Source: CBDCWA01 sp046048295
GTDB lineage: Bacteria; Pseudomonadota; Alphaproteobacteria; Rhizobiales; Hyphomicrobiaceae
Direction of reading: 5' to 3'
DNA: 40,906 bases
NCBI GenBank assembly: GCA_046048295.1
Contig: JBJOGJ010000004.1
Location: 1-40,906, forward strand
The notes below the pieces were generated by a model. The model was not told the origin of the DNA. It searched no databases and saw only the letters and a program-made list of their open reading frames with translations. The translations under genes and the position numbers were made by a program. Numbering within the stretch: the stretch's first letter is position 1; the number at the start of each line of letters is the position of its first letter. Positions 16,095 to 24,200 of this stretch are shown here, piece after piece.

Positions 16095-18113
16095 ATGGCC
16101 CAGTCACAACGTGATCTTTTTGCAAGGCTCGAAAACGCGATGACCAACCGATCGGCCCGTGCCAAGCCGGCGACCGACGCCTCCGATCAGTACACAGCTG
16201 CCGATATCGAGGTCCTCGAGGGCCTCGAACCGGTCCGCCGCCGACCGGGCATGTATATCGGCGGTACGGACGAGAAGGCGCTGCACCACCTGTTTGCCGA
16301 GGTCATCGACAATTCCATGGACGAGGCAGTGGCAGGCCATGCGACCTGGATCGAGGTCAGCTACGATGCCGACGGCTACCTGAGCGTCATGGACAACGGG
16401 CGCGGCATACCTGTCGACCCCCATCCCAAGTTCAAGAACAAGTCGGCGCTCGAAGTGATCATGACGACGCTGCACTCGGGCGGCAAGTTCGACGGCAAGG
16501 CCTACAACACTTCAGGCGGCCTGCACGGTGTCGGCATTTCTGTCGTCAACGCGCTCTCGGAACTCCTCGAGGTCGAGGTGGCGCGCGGCCAGCAACTCTA
16601 CCGCATGGTCTTCTCGCGCGGCGCACCGGAGACCAAGCTCGAGAAGCTCGGCTCGATCATGAACCGGCGCGGCACGAAGGTCCGTTTCCGGCCAGACGAA
16701 AAAATCTTCGGCAAGGGCGCCGCATTCAAGCCGCAGCGCCTTTTCCGCATGACGCGCTCCAAGGCCTACTTGTTCGGCGGCGTCGAAATCCGCTGGCACT
16801 GCGCACCCGAACTCATCAAGGACGATACGCCGGCAGAGGCGACGTTCCATTTTCCAGGCGGCCTGAAGGATTATCTGACCACCACCATCGAGGGACACAC
16901 GCGCGTCACGAAGGACATTTTTTCGGGACGGATCGAGAAGGAGGCCGGGCACGGCTCGGTCGAGTGGGCGATCTGCTGGGTTTCGGACGCCGATGGCTTC
17001 CTTCACTCCTACTGCAACACCATCCCGACGCCCGACGGCGGCACCCACGAGAACGGTCTGAGATCTGCGCTGAGCAAGGGCCTGCGTGACTTCGGCGAGC
17101 GCGTGAACAATCGTCGCGCGGCGCAGATCACCGCCGAAGACGTGCTGTCGACGGCCACAGGCATGCTCTCCGTCTTCATCCGCGAACCGGAGTTCCAGGG
17201 CCAGACGAAGGACAAGCTCGCCACCCAGGAAGCGGCCCGCATCGTGGAAAGCTCGGTGCGCGACGCCTTCGACCATTGGCTCGCAGACAGCCCGCAGCAG
17301 GCGACCCAGCTGCTCGAATGGGCCGTCGAGCAGGCGGAGCAACGCCTCAAGAGAAAGCGCGAAAAGGAGATCGGCCGCCAAAGCGCGACGCGCCGCCTGC
17401 GCCTGCCGGGCAAGCTCGTCGACTGCTCGTCGAACTCGAAGGTCGGCACGGAGATCTTCATCGTCGAGGGCGACTCCGCAGGTGGCTCAGCCAAGCAGGC
17501 GCGCAATCCAAAGACCCAGGCCGTGCTCCCGCTTCGGGGCAAGATTCTCAACGTCGCCAACGCCACGAGTGCCAAGCTGTCGCAAAACCAGATGCTGTCG
17601 GACTTGATCCAGTCACTCGGTGCCGGGATCGGATCGCGCTATCGCGACGAGGACCTGCGCTACGAGCGTGTCATCGTGATGACGGACGCCGACGTCGACG
17701 GCGCGCACATCGCCTCGCTGCTGATAACCTTCTTCTACCAGGAGATGCCGGAACTGATCGCCAACGGCCACCTCCATCTGGCGGTCCCACCCCTGTTCAA
17801 GCTGACGCAGGGGACGAAGTCGTTCTACGCGCGCGACGACGCCGAGCGCGAGAAGATCATGAAGAGCGGAGTTTTCAAGGCCAACCAGAAGGTCGAGGTT
17901 TCGCGCTTCAAGGGCCTTGGCGAAATGAACGCGAAGCAGCTCAAGGAAACGGCGATGGATCCGGCGAACCGCACGCTCCTGCGCGTCGAACTCGGCGAGG
18001 AAGATCGCACCGAGGTCGCTGCCGTCGTCAATACGCTGATGGGATCGAAGCCGGAGCTGCGCTTCCGCTTCATTCAGGAGCGCGCCGCTTTCGCAAACGA
18101 CCTCGACATCTAG
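16095..18113 (+). CDS. parE: DNA topoisomerase IV subunit B ParE
   Basis: ATPase subunit of the type II topoisomerase that decatenates daughter chromosomes, partner of ParC. The start at ATG 16095 (MAQSQRDLF) is supported by GAGG seven bases upstream. The GHKL ATPase part shows EVIDNSMDEAVAGHA, DNGRGIPV and GGLHGVGISVVNAL; the TOPRIM part shows EGDSAGGSAKQARN, PLRGKILNV and TDADVDGAHIASLL; the C-terminus has RFKGLGEMN. The EGDSAGGSAKQARNP-KTQAVLPLRGK context and the length of 672 residues fit ParE better than GyrB. parC is not nearby, as is usual in this class. Its stop overlaps the cupin gene stop. Confidence 0.95.
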   Translation: MAQSQRDLFARLENAMTNRSARAKPATDASDQYTAADIEVLEGLEPVRRRPGMYIGGTDEKALHHLFAEVIDNSMDEAVAGHATWIEVSYDADGYLSVMDNGRGIPVDPHPKFKNKSALEVIMTTLHSGGKFDGKAYNTSGGLHGVGISVVNALSELLEVEVARGQQLYRMVFSRGAPETKLEKLGSIMNRRGTKVRFRPDEKIFGKGAAFKPQRLFRMTRSKAYLFGGVEIRWHCAPELIKDDTPAEATFHFPGGLKDYLTTTIEGHTRVTKDIFSGRIEKEAGHGSVEWAICWVSDADGFLHSYCNTIPTPDGGTHENGLRSALSKGLRDFGERVNNRRAAQITAEDVLSTATGMLSVFIREPEFQGQTKDKLATQEAARIVESSVRDAFDHWLADSPQQATQLLEWAVEQAEQRLKRKREKEIGRQSATRRLRLPGKLVDCSSNSKVGTEIFIVEGDSAGGSAKQARNPKTQAVLPLRGKILNVANATSAKLSQNQMLSDLIQSLGAGIGSRYRDEDLRYERVIVMTDADVDGAHIASLLITFFYQEMPELIANGHLHLAVPPLFKLTQGTKSFYARDDAEREKIMKSGVFKANQKVEVSRFKGLGEMNAKQLKETAMDPANRTLLRVELGEEDRTEVAAVVNTLMGSKPELRFRFIQERAAFANDLDI

Positions 18114-18691
18114 TCGAGCCCTACCGCCTCGGGCCGTGCCAGGCAGTCCTGGATGTAGCGGTAGAGCCATCGCACATCGGCGCCCGGCGCCGGGATGATG
18201 TCTATGCTCTGGGCCAGCTGGGAAAGATTGAGCCGCTCAACCTCGGCCTGGGTCTTGCCCTTGAAGAACTCGAACGTCTTGAAGCTGTGCCGGATGATCG
18301 ACCCGTCCGGCATATAGTTGTCGAGAAATCGGCCGTCCGGGCTCGTCATGATGAGCACCATTTCACCGCCCTTGACACTTGAAGGCGTGTGCTCGTTGCC
18401 CGGAACCTCGTAGGCGACATCCCCAGGACCGAACTTTCCATCGTCGTACTGCCATTCGCCCGAGAGCGTGTAGGCGATGGCCCTGCAGTGATGAAGATGA
18501 CGCGGCGCACGCCCGCCGGGTAGAAAGCGCACCTGCATTACGGCCTGCAAGTTGACGCGATCCACTTTGATGATCTTCGTCAATATGTTGCGCGACCCCG
18601 GCAATGGGATCTCGATGAACGCGTTCTCATTGGCGCGAATGATGCTGAGATCTACCGGCAGTTGAGGCATTTTTCGAGTATTGTGCGCCAT
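18110..18691 (-). CDS. Cupin-domain protein (ChrR-like)
   Basis: A 193-residue cytoplasmic protein with a single central beta-barrel. The cupin core reads GGRAPRHLHHCRAIAYTLSG, then GKFGPGDVAYEVPGNEH. Two or three His metal ligands (HLHH, NEH) are present, but the Glu normally following the HxH motif is not at its place, so metal binding may differ from the standard. The family includes ChrR-type sensors and small dioxygenases such as the 2,4'-dihydroxyacetophenone enzyme; I cannot choose between them. There is no signal peptide. It is convergent with parE, sharing a CTAG that encodes both stops, and divergent from the hydrolase genes. Confidence 0.75.
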   Translation of the reverse strand: MAHNTRKMPQLPVDLSIIRANENAFIEIPLPGSRNILTKIIKVDRVNLQAVMQVRFLPGGRAPRHLHHCRAIAYTLSGEWQYDDGKFGPGDVAYEVPGNEHTPSSVKGGEMVLIMTSPDGRFLDNYMPDGSIIRHSFKTFEFFKGKTQAEVERLNLSQLAQSIDIIPAPGADVRWLYRYIQDCLARPEAVGLD

Positions 18692-18738
18692 GTTGCTGAA
18701 AGTGCTGCGATACCCGCCTTCTTAATGGATTACCATCT

Positions 18739-18772
18739 TGGTGCCACCATAGTCTTAACGAAGTTGCGTCAA
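18739..18772 (-). promoter_or_regulatory. Possible promoter with overlapping palindrome, cupin gene
   Basis: On the minus strand TTGACG (18772-18767) and TATGGT (18751-18746) are 15 bp apart, shorter than optimal. The perfect 11-base palindrome TGGTGCCACCA (18739-18749) overlaps the -10, a position where a repressor would block transcription. It lies about 50 bp upstream of the cupin ATG. Confidence 0.3.
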
Positions 18773-18986
18773 CGCGCTGCAACAAACTGAGGCCAATCGA
18801 TGCAGGAAGCCGAAAAGCCAGCATGACAAGCCTGCTCACAAGTACGTGAATTTTGGGCCACCCGGCTACCTCCCTGTAGTGTTGAATACGTATTTTTACT
18901 AAGTTCATTCCGGAGCGCGTCGGCGGAACCAATTTCGACCGAAGAGGCTTTGTGCCTCAGGGCTCGGACACCAGGGAGTTTGATGC

Positions 18987-19874
18987 ATGACGACACCGAT
19001 GGACAAACCCGAAATCACGCAGGAAATGATCGACCTGTACGACGAATACACGCACATCACCCTCGACCGCCGTGGCTTCCTCGACAAGATGACGGCGTTG
19101 GTCGGCTCGACCGCTGCCGCCGTTACCGTCACATCGCTGATCGAGGCTGACGGCGCAGCGGCCCAGATCGTCCCGCCGGACGACAACCGCCTTGTCACTG
19201 AAACAGTGAAATGGCAGGGCGCCACCGACATGTCCGGCTACCTCGCAAAGCCCGCTGCTGCATCCGGCAAGCTGCCGGCGGTTGTGGTCATCCACGAGAA
19301 CCGTGGCCTGGTCCCCCATATCAAGGACGTGACCCGGCGCATGGCCCTTGAAGGTTTCCTTGCCCTGGGCCCGGATTTCCTCACCCCTTCCGGCGGCACG
19401 CCCGAAGACGAGGACAAAGGGCGCGACATGATCAAGACCCTGGACATGAAAGCCACGGTTCAGAACTCCGTTGCCGCGGTGAAGTTCCTCAAGAGCCACC
19501 CCGCGGGCAGCGGCAAGGTCGCCGTGATCGGCTTCTGCTGGGGCGGTGCGATGGTCAACCAGACGGCTGTCACTGCCGGTGGTGATCTAGCTGCTGCAGT
19601 CGCCTACTATGGCCGCCAGCCCAAGGCCGAACAGGTGTCGAATATCCAGGCCCCCCTGATGCTGCACTATGCAGGCCTCGACAAGCGCATCAATGAAGGC
19701 ATTCCGGCGTACAAAGAGGCCCTCGAAAAGGCCGGCAAGACCTTCGAAATTCATATGTATGAAGGCGCGCAGCACGCGTTCAACAACGATACGGCGAAAG
19801 CGCGCTACAACAAGGCCGCCGCCGATCTCGCCTGGCAACGCACGGTTGCCTTCCTCAAGAAACATCTCGCCTAA
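18987..19874 (+). CDS. Dienelactone hydrolase family protein with Tat-like signal (YghX type)
   Basis: Alpha/beta hydrolase of the dienelactone hydrolase family, 295 residues. The triad is C184 (GFCWGG), D232 (AGLDKRI) and H263 (GAQHAFNND); the family Glu is probably in HENRGL. A Tat-type motif DRRGFLDKM (about 27-35) is followed by a weakly hydrophobic, Ala/Val/Thr-rich stretch ending in GAAAQ, so export as a folded protein is possible, though the region before the arginines (27 residues) is unusually long. GGGAG eight bases before the ATG supports the start. True substrate is unknown; YghX-type members are not established dienelactone enzymes. It is followed by a close paralogue without the Arg pair. 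Confidence 0.87.
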   Translation: MTTPMDKPEITQEMIDLYDEYTHITLDRRGFLDKMTALVGSTAAAVTVTSLIEADGAAAQIVPPDDNRLVTETVKWQGATDMSGYLAKPAAASGKLPAVVVIHENRGLVPHIKDVTRRMALEGFLALGPDFLTPSGGTPEDEDKGRDMIKTLDMKATVQNSVAAVKFLKSHPAGSGKVAVIGFCWGGAMVNQTAVTAGGDLAAAVAYYGRQPKAEQVSNIQAPLMLHYAGLDKRINEGIPAYKEALEKAGKTFEIHMYEGAQHAFNNDTAKARYNKAAADLAWQRTVAFLKKHLA

Positions 19875-19898
19875 GGGAAATGGTTCGCCGTTTTGTTA

Positions 19899-19930
19899 AG
19901 GGCCCGATCCCCGACAGGGGACCGGGTCCT
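19899..19930 (+). terminator. Probable terminator-like hairpin after the first hydrolase
   Basis: Arms 19899-19912 and 19917-19930 pair at 12 of 14 positions plus one G-T pair around a GACA loop, giving a very GC-rich stem 24 bases after the stop codon. Only a weak T-rich stretch (CGTTATTCC) follows, so termination may be partial. Confidence 0.5.
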
Positions 19931-19969
19931 CGTTATTCCGTATCCGCAAGTCTCCCCTCTTCACGCTCC

Positions 19970-19987
19970 GCATAGGCTGGCCTATGC
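19970..19987. promoter_or_regulatory. 18-bp perfect palindrome upstream of the second hydrolase
   Basis: GCATAGGC and GCCTATGC are exact inverted copies with a two-base centre (TG). A two-base loop makes an RNA hairpin unlikely, so this looks like a dimeric repressor or activator site. It lies 86 bp upstream of the second hydrolase ATG and downstream of the preceding hairpin. Confidence 0.45.
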
Positions 19988-20072
19988 TGCGCGCGACTTG
20001 GCACCGCCGCCCCCGCGGACCAAGCTCGAGAAGATATGTCTGTGTTTTCAAAAGGGATGCGAGGAGAAGCCC

Positions 20073-20954
20073 ATGACCGAGATGCCGAAGATTACCCAGG
20101 AGATGATCGACCTTTATGATCGTTTCACACACGTGACGAACGACCGCGCGGAGTTCATGGCGAAGCTGACAGCACTCGCAGGTTCCCCTGAGATCGCACA
20201 ACTCATCGCGGACCGCATCGCCGCCAACCCGACCGCCCAGCTCCAGGTTCCGGAGAACGACAGCCGCCTCAAGACCGAGAGCGTCAAGTTCAAGGCCGGT
20301 TCCGCCGAGATGGCGGGTTATCTGGCCTGGCCGGCCAACGCATCGGGCAAGCTGCCGGCAGTCATCGTGGTGCACGAGAACCGCGGCCTCGTCCCGCATA
20401 TCAAGGACGTCGTCCGCCGCATGGCACTCGAAGGCTTCCTGGCTTTCGGCGCCGACTTCCTGCACACCTCCGGCGGCACGCCCGAGGACGAGGACAAGGG
20501 CCGCGACATGATCGGCGCCCTCGACATGAAGGAAGTTACCGCGCAGGCCGTCGATACGGTGAAGTGGCTGAAGAACCACGCCAATTCGAACGGCAAGGTC
20601 GGCATCGTCGGCTATTGCTGGGGCGGCGGCGTCGCAAACAACACCGCTGTGGCTGCTGGCTCCGACCTTGCCGCTGCCGCACCCTTCTACGGCCGCCAGC
20701 CGGCCGCCGGCGATGTGCCCAAGATCAAGGCCGCCGTCCAACTCCACTACGCCGGTCTCGACGAGCGCATCAACGCCGGCATCGACGCCTACAAGGAGGC
20801 GCTCGACAAGGCAGGCGTCAAGTACGAGGTCTTCATGTACGAAGGCGCCCAGCACGCCTTCAATAACGACGCCTCCGCCGAGCGCTATCACCCCGAGGCC
20901 GCCAAGCTTTCCTGGCAGCGGACTGTCGACTTCTTCAAGAAGACACTCGCCTGA
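20073..20954 (+). CDS. Dienelactone hydrolase family protein, cytoplasmic paralogue
   Basis: A 293-residue alpha/beta hydrolase closely similar to its upstream neighbour over nearly the whole length, including ITQEMIDLYD, HENRGLVPHIKDV and SGGTPEDEDKGRDMI. The triad is C182 (GYCWGG), D230 and H261 (GAQHAFNND). Where the neighbour has DRRGFLDK this protein has DRAEFMAK, and the following stretch is polar, so there is no Tat signal and it should stay in the cytoplasm. The ATG at 20073 is fixed by GAGGAG six bases upstream; longer in-frame extension back to 19893 crosses a hairpin and a palindrome and is not credible. A strong terminator follows. Confidence 0.9.
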   Translation: MTEMPKITQEMIDLYDRFTHVTNDRAEFMAKLTALAGSPEIAQLIADRIAANPTAQLQVPENDSRLKTESVKFKAGSAEMAGYLAWPANASGKLPAVIVVHENRGLVPHIKDVVRRMALEGFLAFGADFLHTSGGTPEDEDKGRDMIGALDMKEVTAQAVDTVKWLKNHANSNGKVGIVGYCWGGGVANNTAVAAGSDLAAAAPFYGRQPAAGDVPKIKAAVQLHYAGLDERINAGIDAYKEALDKAGVKYEVFMYEGAQHAFNNDASAERYHPEAAKLSWQRTVDFFKKTLA

Positions 20955-20986
20955 TCGCTTGCGACCGGCCTTACCGGAAAATTCGA

Positions 20987-21012
20987 GGCAGGGGGCTCTC
21001 CCCTGCCTTTTT
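20987..21012 (+). terminator. Rho-independent terminator after the hydrolase pair
   Basis: GGCAGGGG (20987-20994) pairs perfectly with CCCCTGCC (21000-21007) around a five-base loop and is followed directly by TTTTT. It lies 33 bases after the second hydrolase stop. Confidence 0.93.
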
Positions 21013-21022
21013 CTCATTGCAA

Positions 21023-21050
21023 TTGACCGAAACGCAAGCGTCGTTAGGAT
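21023..21050 (+). promoter_or_regulatory. Candidate promoter of the VOC gene
   Basis: TTGACC (five of six) and TAGGAT (four of six) are 16 bp apart, just after the terminator. Transcription would start near 21057, leaving a leader of about 34 bases before the VOC ATG. The solute-binding gene probably shares this promoter. Confidence 0.5.
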
Positions 21051-21090
21051 GCACGCCAATAGCGAAATCCTGAACTTCCGGGGAGAGGCC

Positions 21091-21897
21091 ATGTTCGCAA
21101 AGATCAATCACCTCGCCATCTGCAGCGACCTCTATGCCACTAACGCCCGCTTCTATCAGGCGCTGTTCGGCATGAAGGCGTCCAACGCCCAGCGCCCCGC
21201 GCGTGCTGCGCCGATCGGCGACGGGCAGATCGGCCTCAACAATATTCCGCGCCGCGAAGGTCGCCGCTCCGGCCTCGACCATTTCGGATTCGAGGTCGAG
21301 AACATCAATGCGGCTCTCGAGAGAATTGAGAAGTTCGACAAGTCGATGGAATTCGTGAAGCGGCCCTCCCAGCGCCCGAACGCGGCCTGGAGCTGCCACG
21401 ACCCGGATTTCATCATCTTCGATCTCGCCGAGCGCGATTCCGGCAAGGCCAAGGACATCTTCGCCGAAACGGGCTGGGAGCAGCCACGCTACATCAATCA
21501 TATCACCCTGCGCTCGAAGGATCCCGAGCGCTCGGCGCAGTTCTACAGCCAGGTCTTCGAACTCAACCGGCTCAACCGCGCCGACAACGGCAACTACTAC
21601 CTTTCAGATGGCCGCGTGACGATCGTCATCCTGCCGTGGACCATGGCGAACTTCGTCGGCCACGACCCAATGCCGCCAATGCTCGAGCATTTCGGCTTCA
21701 AGGTCGAGAGCATCGATGCAGTGAAGGCGGACATGGACGACCTCATCGGCCAGAACCCGCAGATGGTCACCAAGCCGCTCGGATACGGCACCGAGGGTGA
21801 GGCACGCTTGGCTCTCTTCAAGCAATGTCCGGTCGGCCAGTTCCACCTGACCGACATAGAAGGCGTCTATATCGACGTGACCGAGAACGACATCTGA
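21091..21897 (+). CDS. Two-domain VOC family protein (glyoxalase/extradiol dioxygenase fold)
   Basis: A 268-residue cytoplasmic protein built from two vicinal-oxygen-chelate halves: the first begins FAKINHLAICSD with LDHFGFEVEN, the second begins RYINHITLRSKDPERSAQFY with LEHFGFKVES. His and Glu residues at the usual strand positions would bind a divalent metal. Such proteins include glyoxalases, ring-cleaving dioxygenases and antibiotic-binding proteins; I cannot assign the substrate. The ATG at 21091 has GGAG seven bases upstream; the long open frame before it is non-coding. Its neighbours (two hydrolases and a carboxylate-binding protein) suggest a role in breakdown of an organic acid or aromatic compound, an inference only. 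Confidence 0.85.
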   Translation: MFAKINHLAICSDLYATNARFYQALFGMKASNAQRPARAAPIGDGQIGLNNIPRREGRRSGLDHFGFEVENINAALERIEKFDKSMEFVKRPSQRPNAAWSCHDPDFIIFDLAERDSGKAKDIFAETGWEQPRYINHITLRSKDPERSAQFYSQVFELNRLNRADNGNYYLSDGRVTIVILPWTMANFVGHDPMPPMLEHFGFKVESIDAVKADMDDLIGQNPQMVTKPLGYGTEGEARLALFKQCPVGQFHLTDIEGVYIDVTENDI

Positions 21898-21941
21898 GCC
21901 GCCAATTCGGCCCCGCCCGCAACACGAAGGTATTGATCGCC

Positions 21942-22958
21942 ATGCTTCGCGCCATGACCACCGCAGCCGCGCTATCTCTTTGCGCCGCCACTGCATCCGC
22001 TCAGTCTCCTGCCGAGTTTTACGCCGGCAAGTCCATTTCGCTGATAATTTCTACCGGAGCAGGCGGTGGTCTCGACGCCAGCGCCCGCCTCCTCGCACGC
22101 CACATGGGGACGCATATCCCCGGCAAGCCGACCATCGTCTCGAAGAACATGCCAGGCGCCGGCCACGTGCTCGCGGCCAACTACGTATACGGCGTTGCAG
22201 CCAAGGACGGCACGACCATTGGCGCCATCCTCCCCTCGTTCGTCGGCTACCAGAAGCTCGACGGCAAGGGCGCCACATACGACGCAGCGAAGTTTCCCTG
22301 GCTCGGCTCCCTCGATATCGACAACCAGAACCTCTATGTCTGGCACACGACGGGCGTGAAGACCGTCGACGATGTGCGCAAGAAGGAAGTGCTGATGGGC
22401 GGCACCGGCGCCGGCTCCTACACGGTGCTCTGGCCCGCGCTCATGAACAACGTACTCGGCACCAAATTCAAGATCGTCTCGGGCTACAAGAGCACCAAGC
22501 AGATCCACCTGGCGATGGAGCGCGGCGAGGTCGAGGGGCGCGCCGGCAATTTCTTTTCGAGCCTCAAGGCGCGCTCGTCCGACTGGCTGAAGGAAAAAAA
22601 GATCAATCTGCTCGTGCAATTCGGCACCGAGCCCGATCCCGACTTCAAGGACATCCCGCTGCTGCTCGACCTTGCTGCCAACGACGAGCAGCGCCAGATC
22701 TTCAACTTCCTTTCAGGCCAGGTCGGCATGGGCAAGGCGGTGCTGACGACGCCTGGACTGCCCGATGACCGTCTGGCAGCCCTGCGCGCAGCATTCGAGG
22801 CGACGACGAAGGATCCTGCCTATCTGGCGGAAGCAGAGAAGTCGAACCTCGGCACGCGCGCCGCCTCGCACGAGAAGATCGCGACGATCGCCAAGGGGAT
22901 ACTCGCCACCCCCGACGCTGTCGTCGCCAAGACGCGCGAGGCAATCGCCGTGAAATAA
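21942..22958 (+). CDS. Bug/TctC-type tripartite tricarboxylate transporter substrate-binding protein
   Basis: Periplasmic solute receptor that binds carboxylates or related small molecules. The 338 residues start with a signal peptide (MLRAMTTAAALSLCAATASA, cleavage before QSPAEF) and show the family pattern YAGKSISLIISTGAGGGLDASARLLARH, then IPGKPTIVSKNMPGAGH. No membrane subunits (TctA/TctB) follow, so it is an orphan receptor, as is common for Bug proteins, and must use a transporter encoded elsewhere or act as a sensor. It begins 44 bases after the VOC gene and is probably co-transcribed. A TTG at 21933 is an alternative start. Confidence 0.9.
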   Translation: MLRAMTTAAALSLCAATASAQSPAEFYAGKSISLIISTGAGGGLDASARLLARHMGTHIPGKPTIVSKNMPGAGHVLAANYVYGVAAKDGTTIGAILPSFVGYQKLDGKGATYDAAKFPWLGSLDIDNQNLYVWHTTGVKTVDDVRKKEVLMGGTGAGSYTVLWPALMNNVLGTKFKIVSGYKSTKQIHLAMERGEVEGRAGNFFSSLKARSSDWLKEKKINLLVQFGTEPDPDFKDIPLLLDLAANDEQRQIFNFLSGQVGMGKAVLTTPGLPDDRLAALRAAFEATTKDPAYLAEAEKSNLGTRAASHEKIATIAKGILATPDAVVAKTREAIAVK

Positions 22959-22971
22959 CGGCGCTGTCGAG

Positions 22972-24168
22972 CTACCGTTTCACGACCACCATGTCATCGC
23001 GGTGGATCAGTTCATCCCGACCGGCGAACCCGAGGATCTGCTCGAGTTCGCGCGAGTTCTTGCCGACTATTCGCGCCGCATCCGCCGACGCGTAGGCGAT
23101 GAGCCCCCGCCCGACCTCACGTCCGTCGGCACCGCGGATGACAACCGCATCGCCACGATCGAAGCTGCCGTCGATGCGCGTGACACCCGCCGGCAGCAGG
23201 CTCTTGCCCGAGGCGAGTGCCCTCTCCGCACCGGCATCGACGAACACCACGCCCCTGGGCTCGAGCCGCCCCGCGATCCAACGCTTTTTCGCTGTCACGG
23301 GATCGGAGCTGGCGAGGAACCAGGTGCAGCGCCCGCCCTCGGCAATCGCCTTGAGTGGGTGCATGATCTTGCCGCTTGCGATCACCATGCTGGCGCCGGA
23401 TGAAAGCGCGATCTTCGCGGCCTCGATCTTGGTCTTCATCCCGCCACGAGAAAGCTCCGTACCGGCATCGCCTGCCACGCCCTCGATTTCGGCCGTGATC
23501 TCGCTGACGAGCGGAATGTGGCGGGCATCCGGGTTCTGGTTCGGGGGCGCGGTGTAAAGTCCATCGATGTCGGAAAGCAGCACCAGGCAATCCGCCGATG
23601 TCATGGATGCGACCCGCGCCGACAAACGGTCGTTGTCTCCGTAGCGAATCTCGTTGGTCGCCACCGTATCGTTCTCGTTGACAACGGGAAGCGCGCCGAG
23701 CGAGAGCAGGGTCTCGATCGTGTTGCGGGCGTTGAGGTAGCGGCGGCGTTCCTCCGTATCGCCCAGCGTGAGAAGGATCTGCGCGGCCGTGAGCCCCCGC
23801 GCCTGGGCCAGTTCCTGGTAGGCATGCGCCAGCGAAATCTGGCCGACCGCGGCCGACGCCTGCGACTGCTCGAGTTCCAGCTTGCCGCGCGGCAGTTTCA
23901 GCGCGTGCCGGCCGAGTGCGATGGCACCCGACGATACGAGCACCACCTCCTTGCCGCCGCCGACCAGCGCCGCAACGTCATCCACAAGCGAGGCCAGCCA
24001 GTCACGCTTCAAGGCACCGGTGGCCGCGTCGGCAAGCAGCGCCGAGCCAATTTTGACCACGAGGCGGCGGGCGCCGGCCAGGCGGGCGGCGCTCTCCTTC
24101 GCCGTTGCGTCTTCGAATGAGCCTGACATCAATGGTACAGACGAGTGGTTGAACCGGTCGTCCGACAT
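22972..24168 (-). CDS. proB: Glutamate 5-kinase ProB
   Basis: First step of proline synthesis: ATP-dependent phosphorylation of glutamate to gamma-glutamyl phosphate, normally feedback-inhibited by proline. The 398-residue product has an amino acid kinase domain (RRLVVKIGSALL, VSSGAIALGR, NENDTVATNE, RYGDNDRLSARVA, GGMKTKIEAAK) and a C-terminal PUA domain (about 300-398). The first ATG (24168) gives an N-terminal extension of about 30 residues before the kinase fold; an internal ATG at 24129 is a plausible alternative and neither has a strong ribosome site. proA is not adjacent. It ends 13 bases from the convergent solute-binding gene. Confidence 0.94.
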   Translation of the reverse strand: MSDDRFNHSSVPLMSGSFEDATAKESAARLAGARRLVVKIGSALLADAATGALKRDWLASLVDDVAALVGGGKEVVLVSSGAIALGRHALKLPRGKLELEQSQASAAVGQISLAHAYQELAQARGLTAAQILLTLGDTEERRRYLNARNTIETLLSLGALPVVNENDTVATNEIRYGDNDRLSARVASMTSADCLVLLSDIDGLYTAPPNQNPDARHIPLVSEITAEIEGVAGDAGTELSRGGMKTKIEAAKIALSSGASMVIASGKIMHPLKAIAEGGRCTWFLASSDPVTAKKRWIAGRLEPRGVVFVDAGAERALASGKSLLPAGVTRIDGSFDRGDAVVIRGADGREVGRGLIAYASADAARIVGKNSRELEQILGFAGRDELIHRDDMVVVKR

Positions 24169-24200
24169 AGCGCGCTTCGCGGCCCGAGCGCAATCGCCCG

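Noticed and set aside
19893..20072. N-terminal extension of the second hydrolase by 60 codons
   Set aside because: The extension crosses a terminator-like hairpin and a palindrome and is low in similarity to the paralogue; the ATG at 20073 has a strong SD and aligns with the paralogue start.
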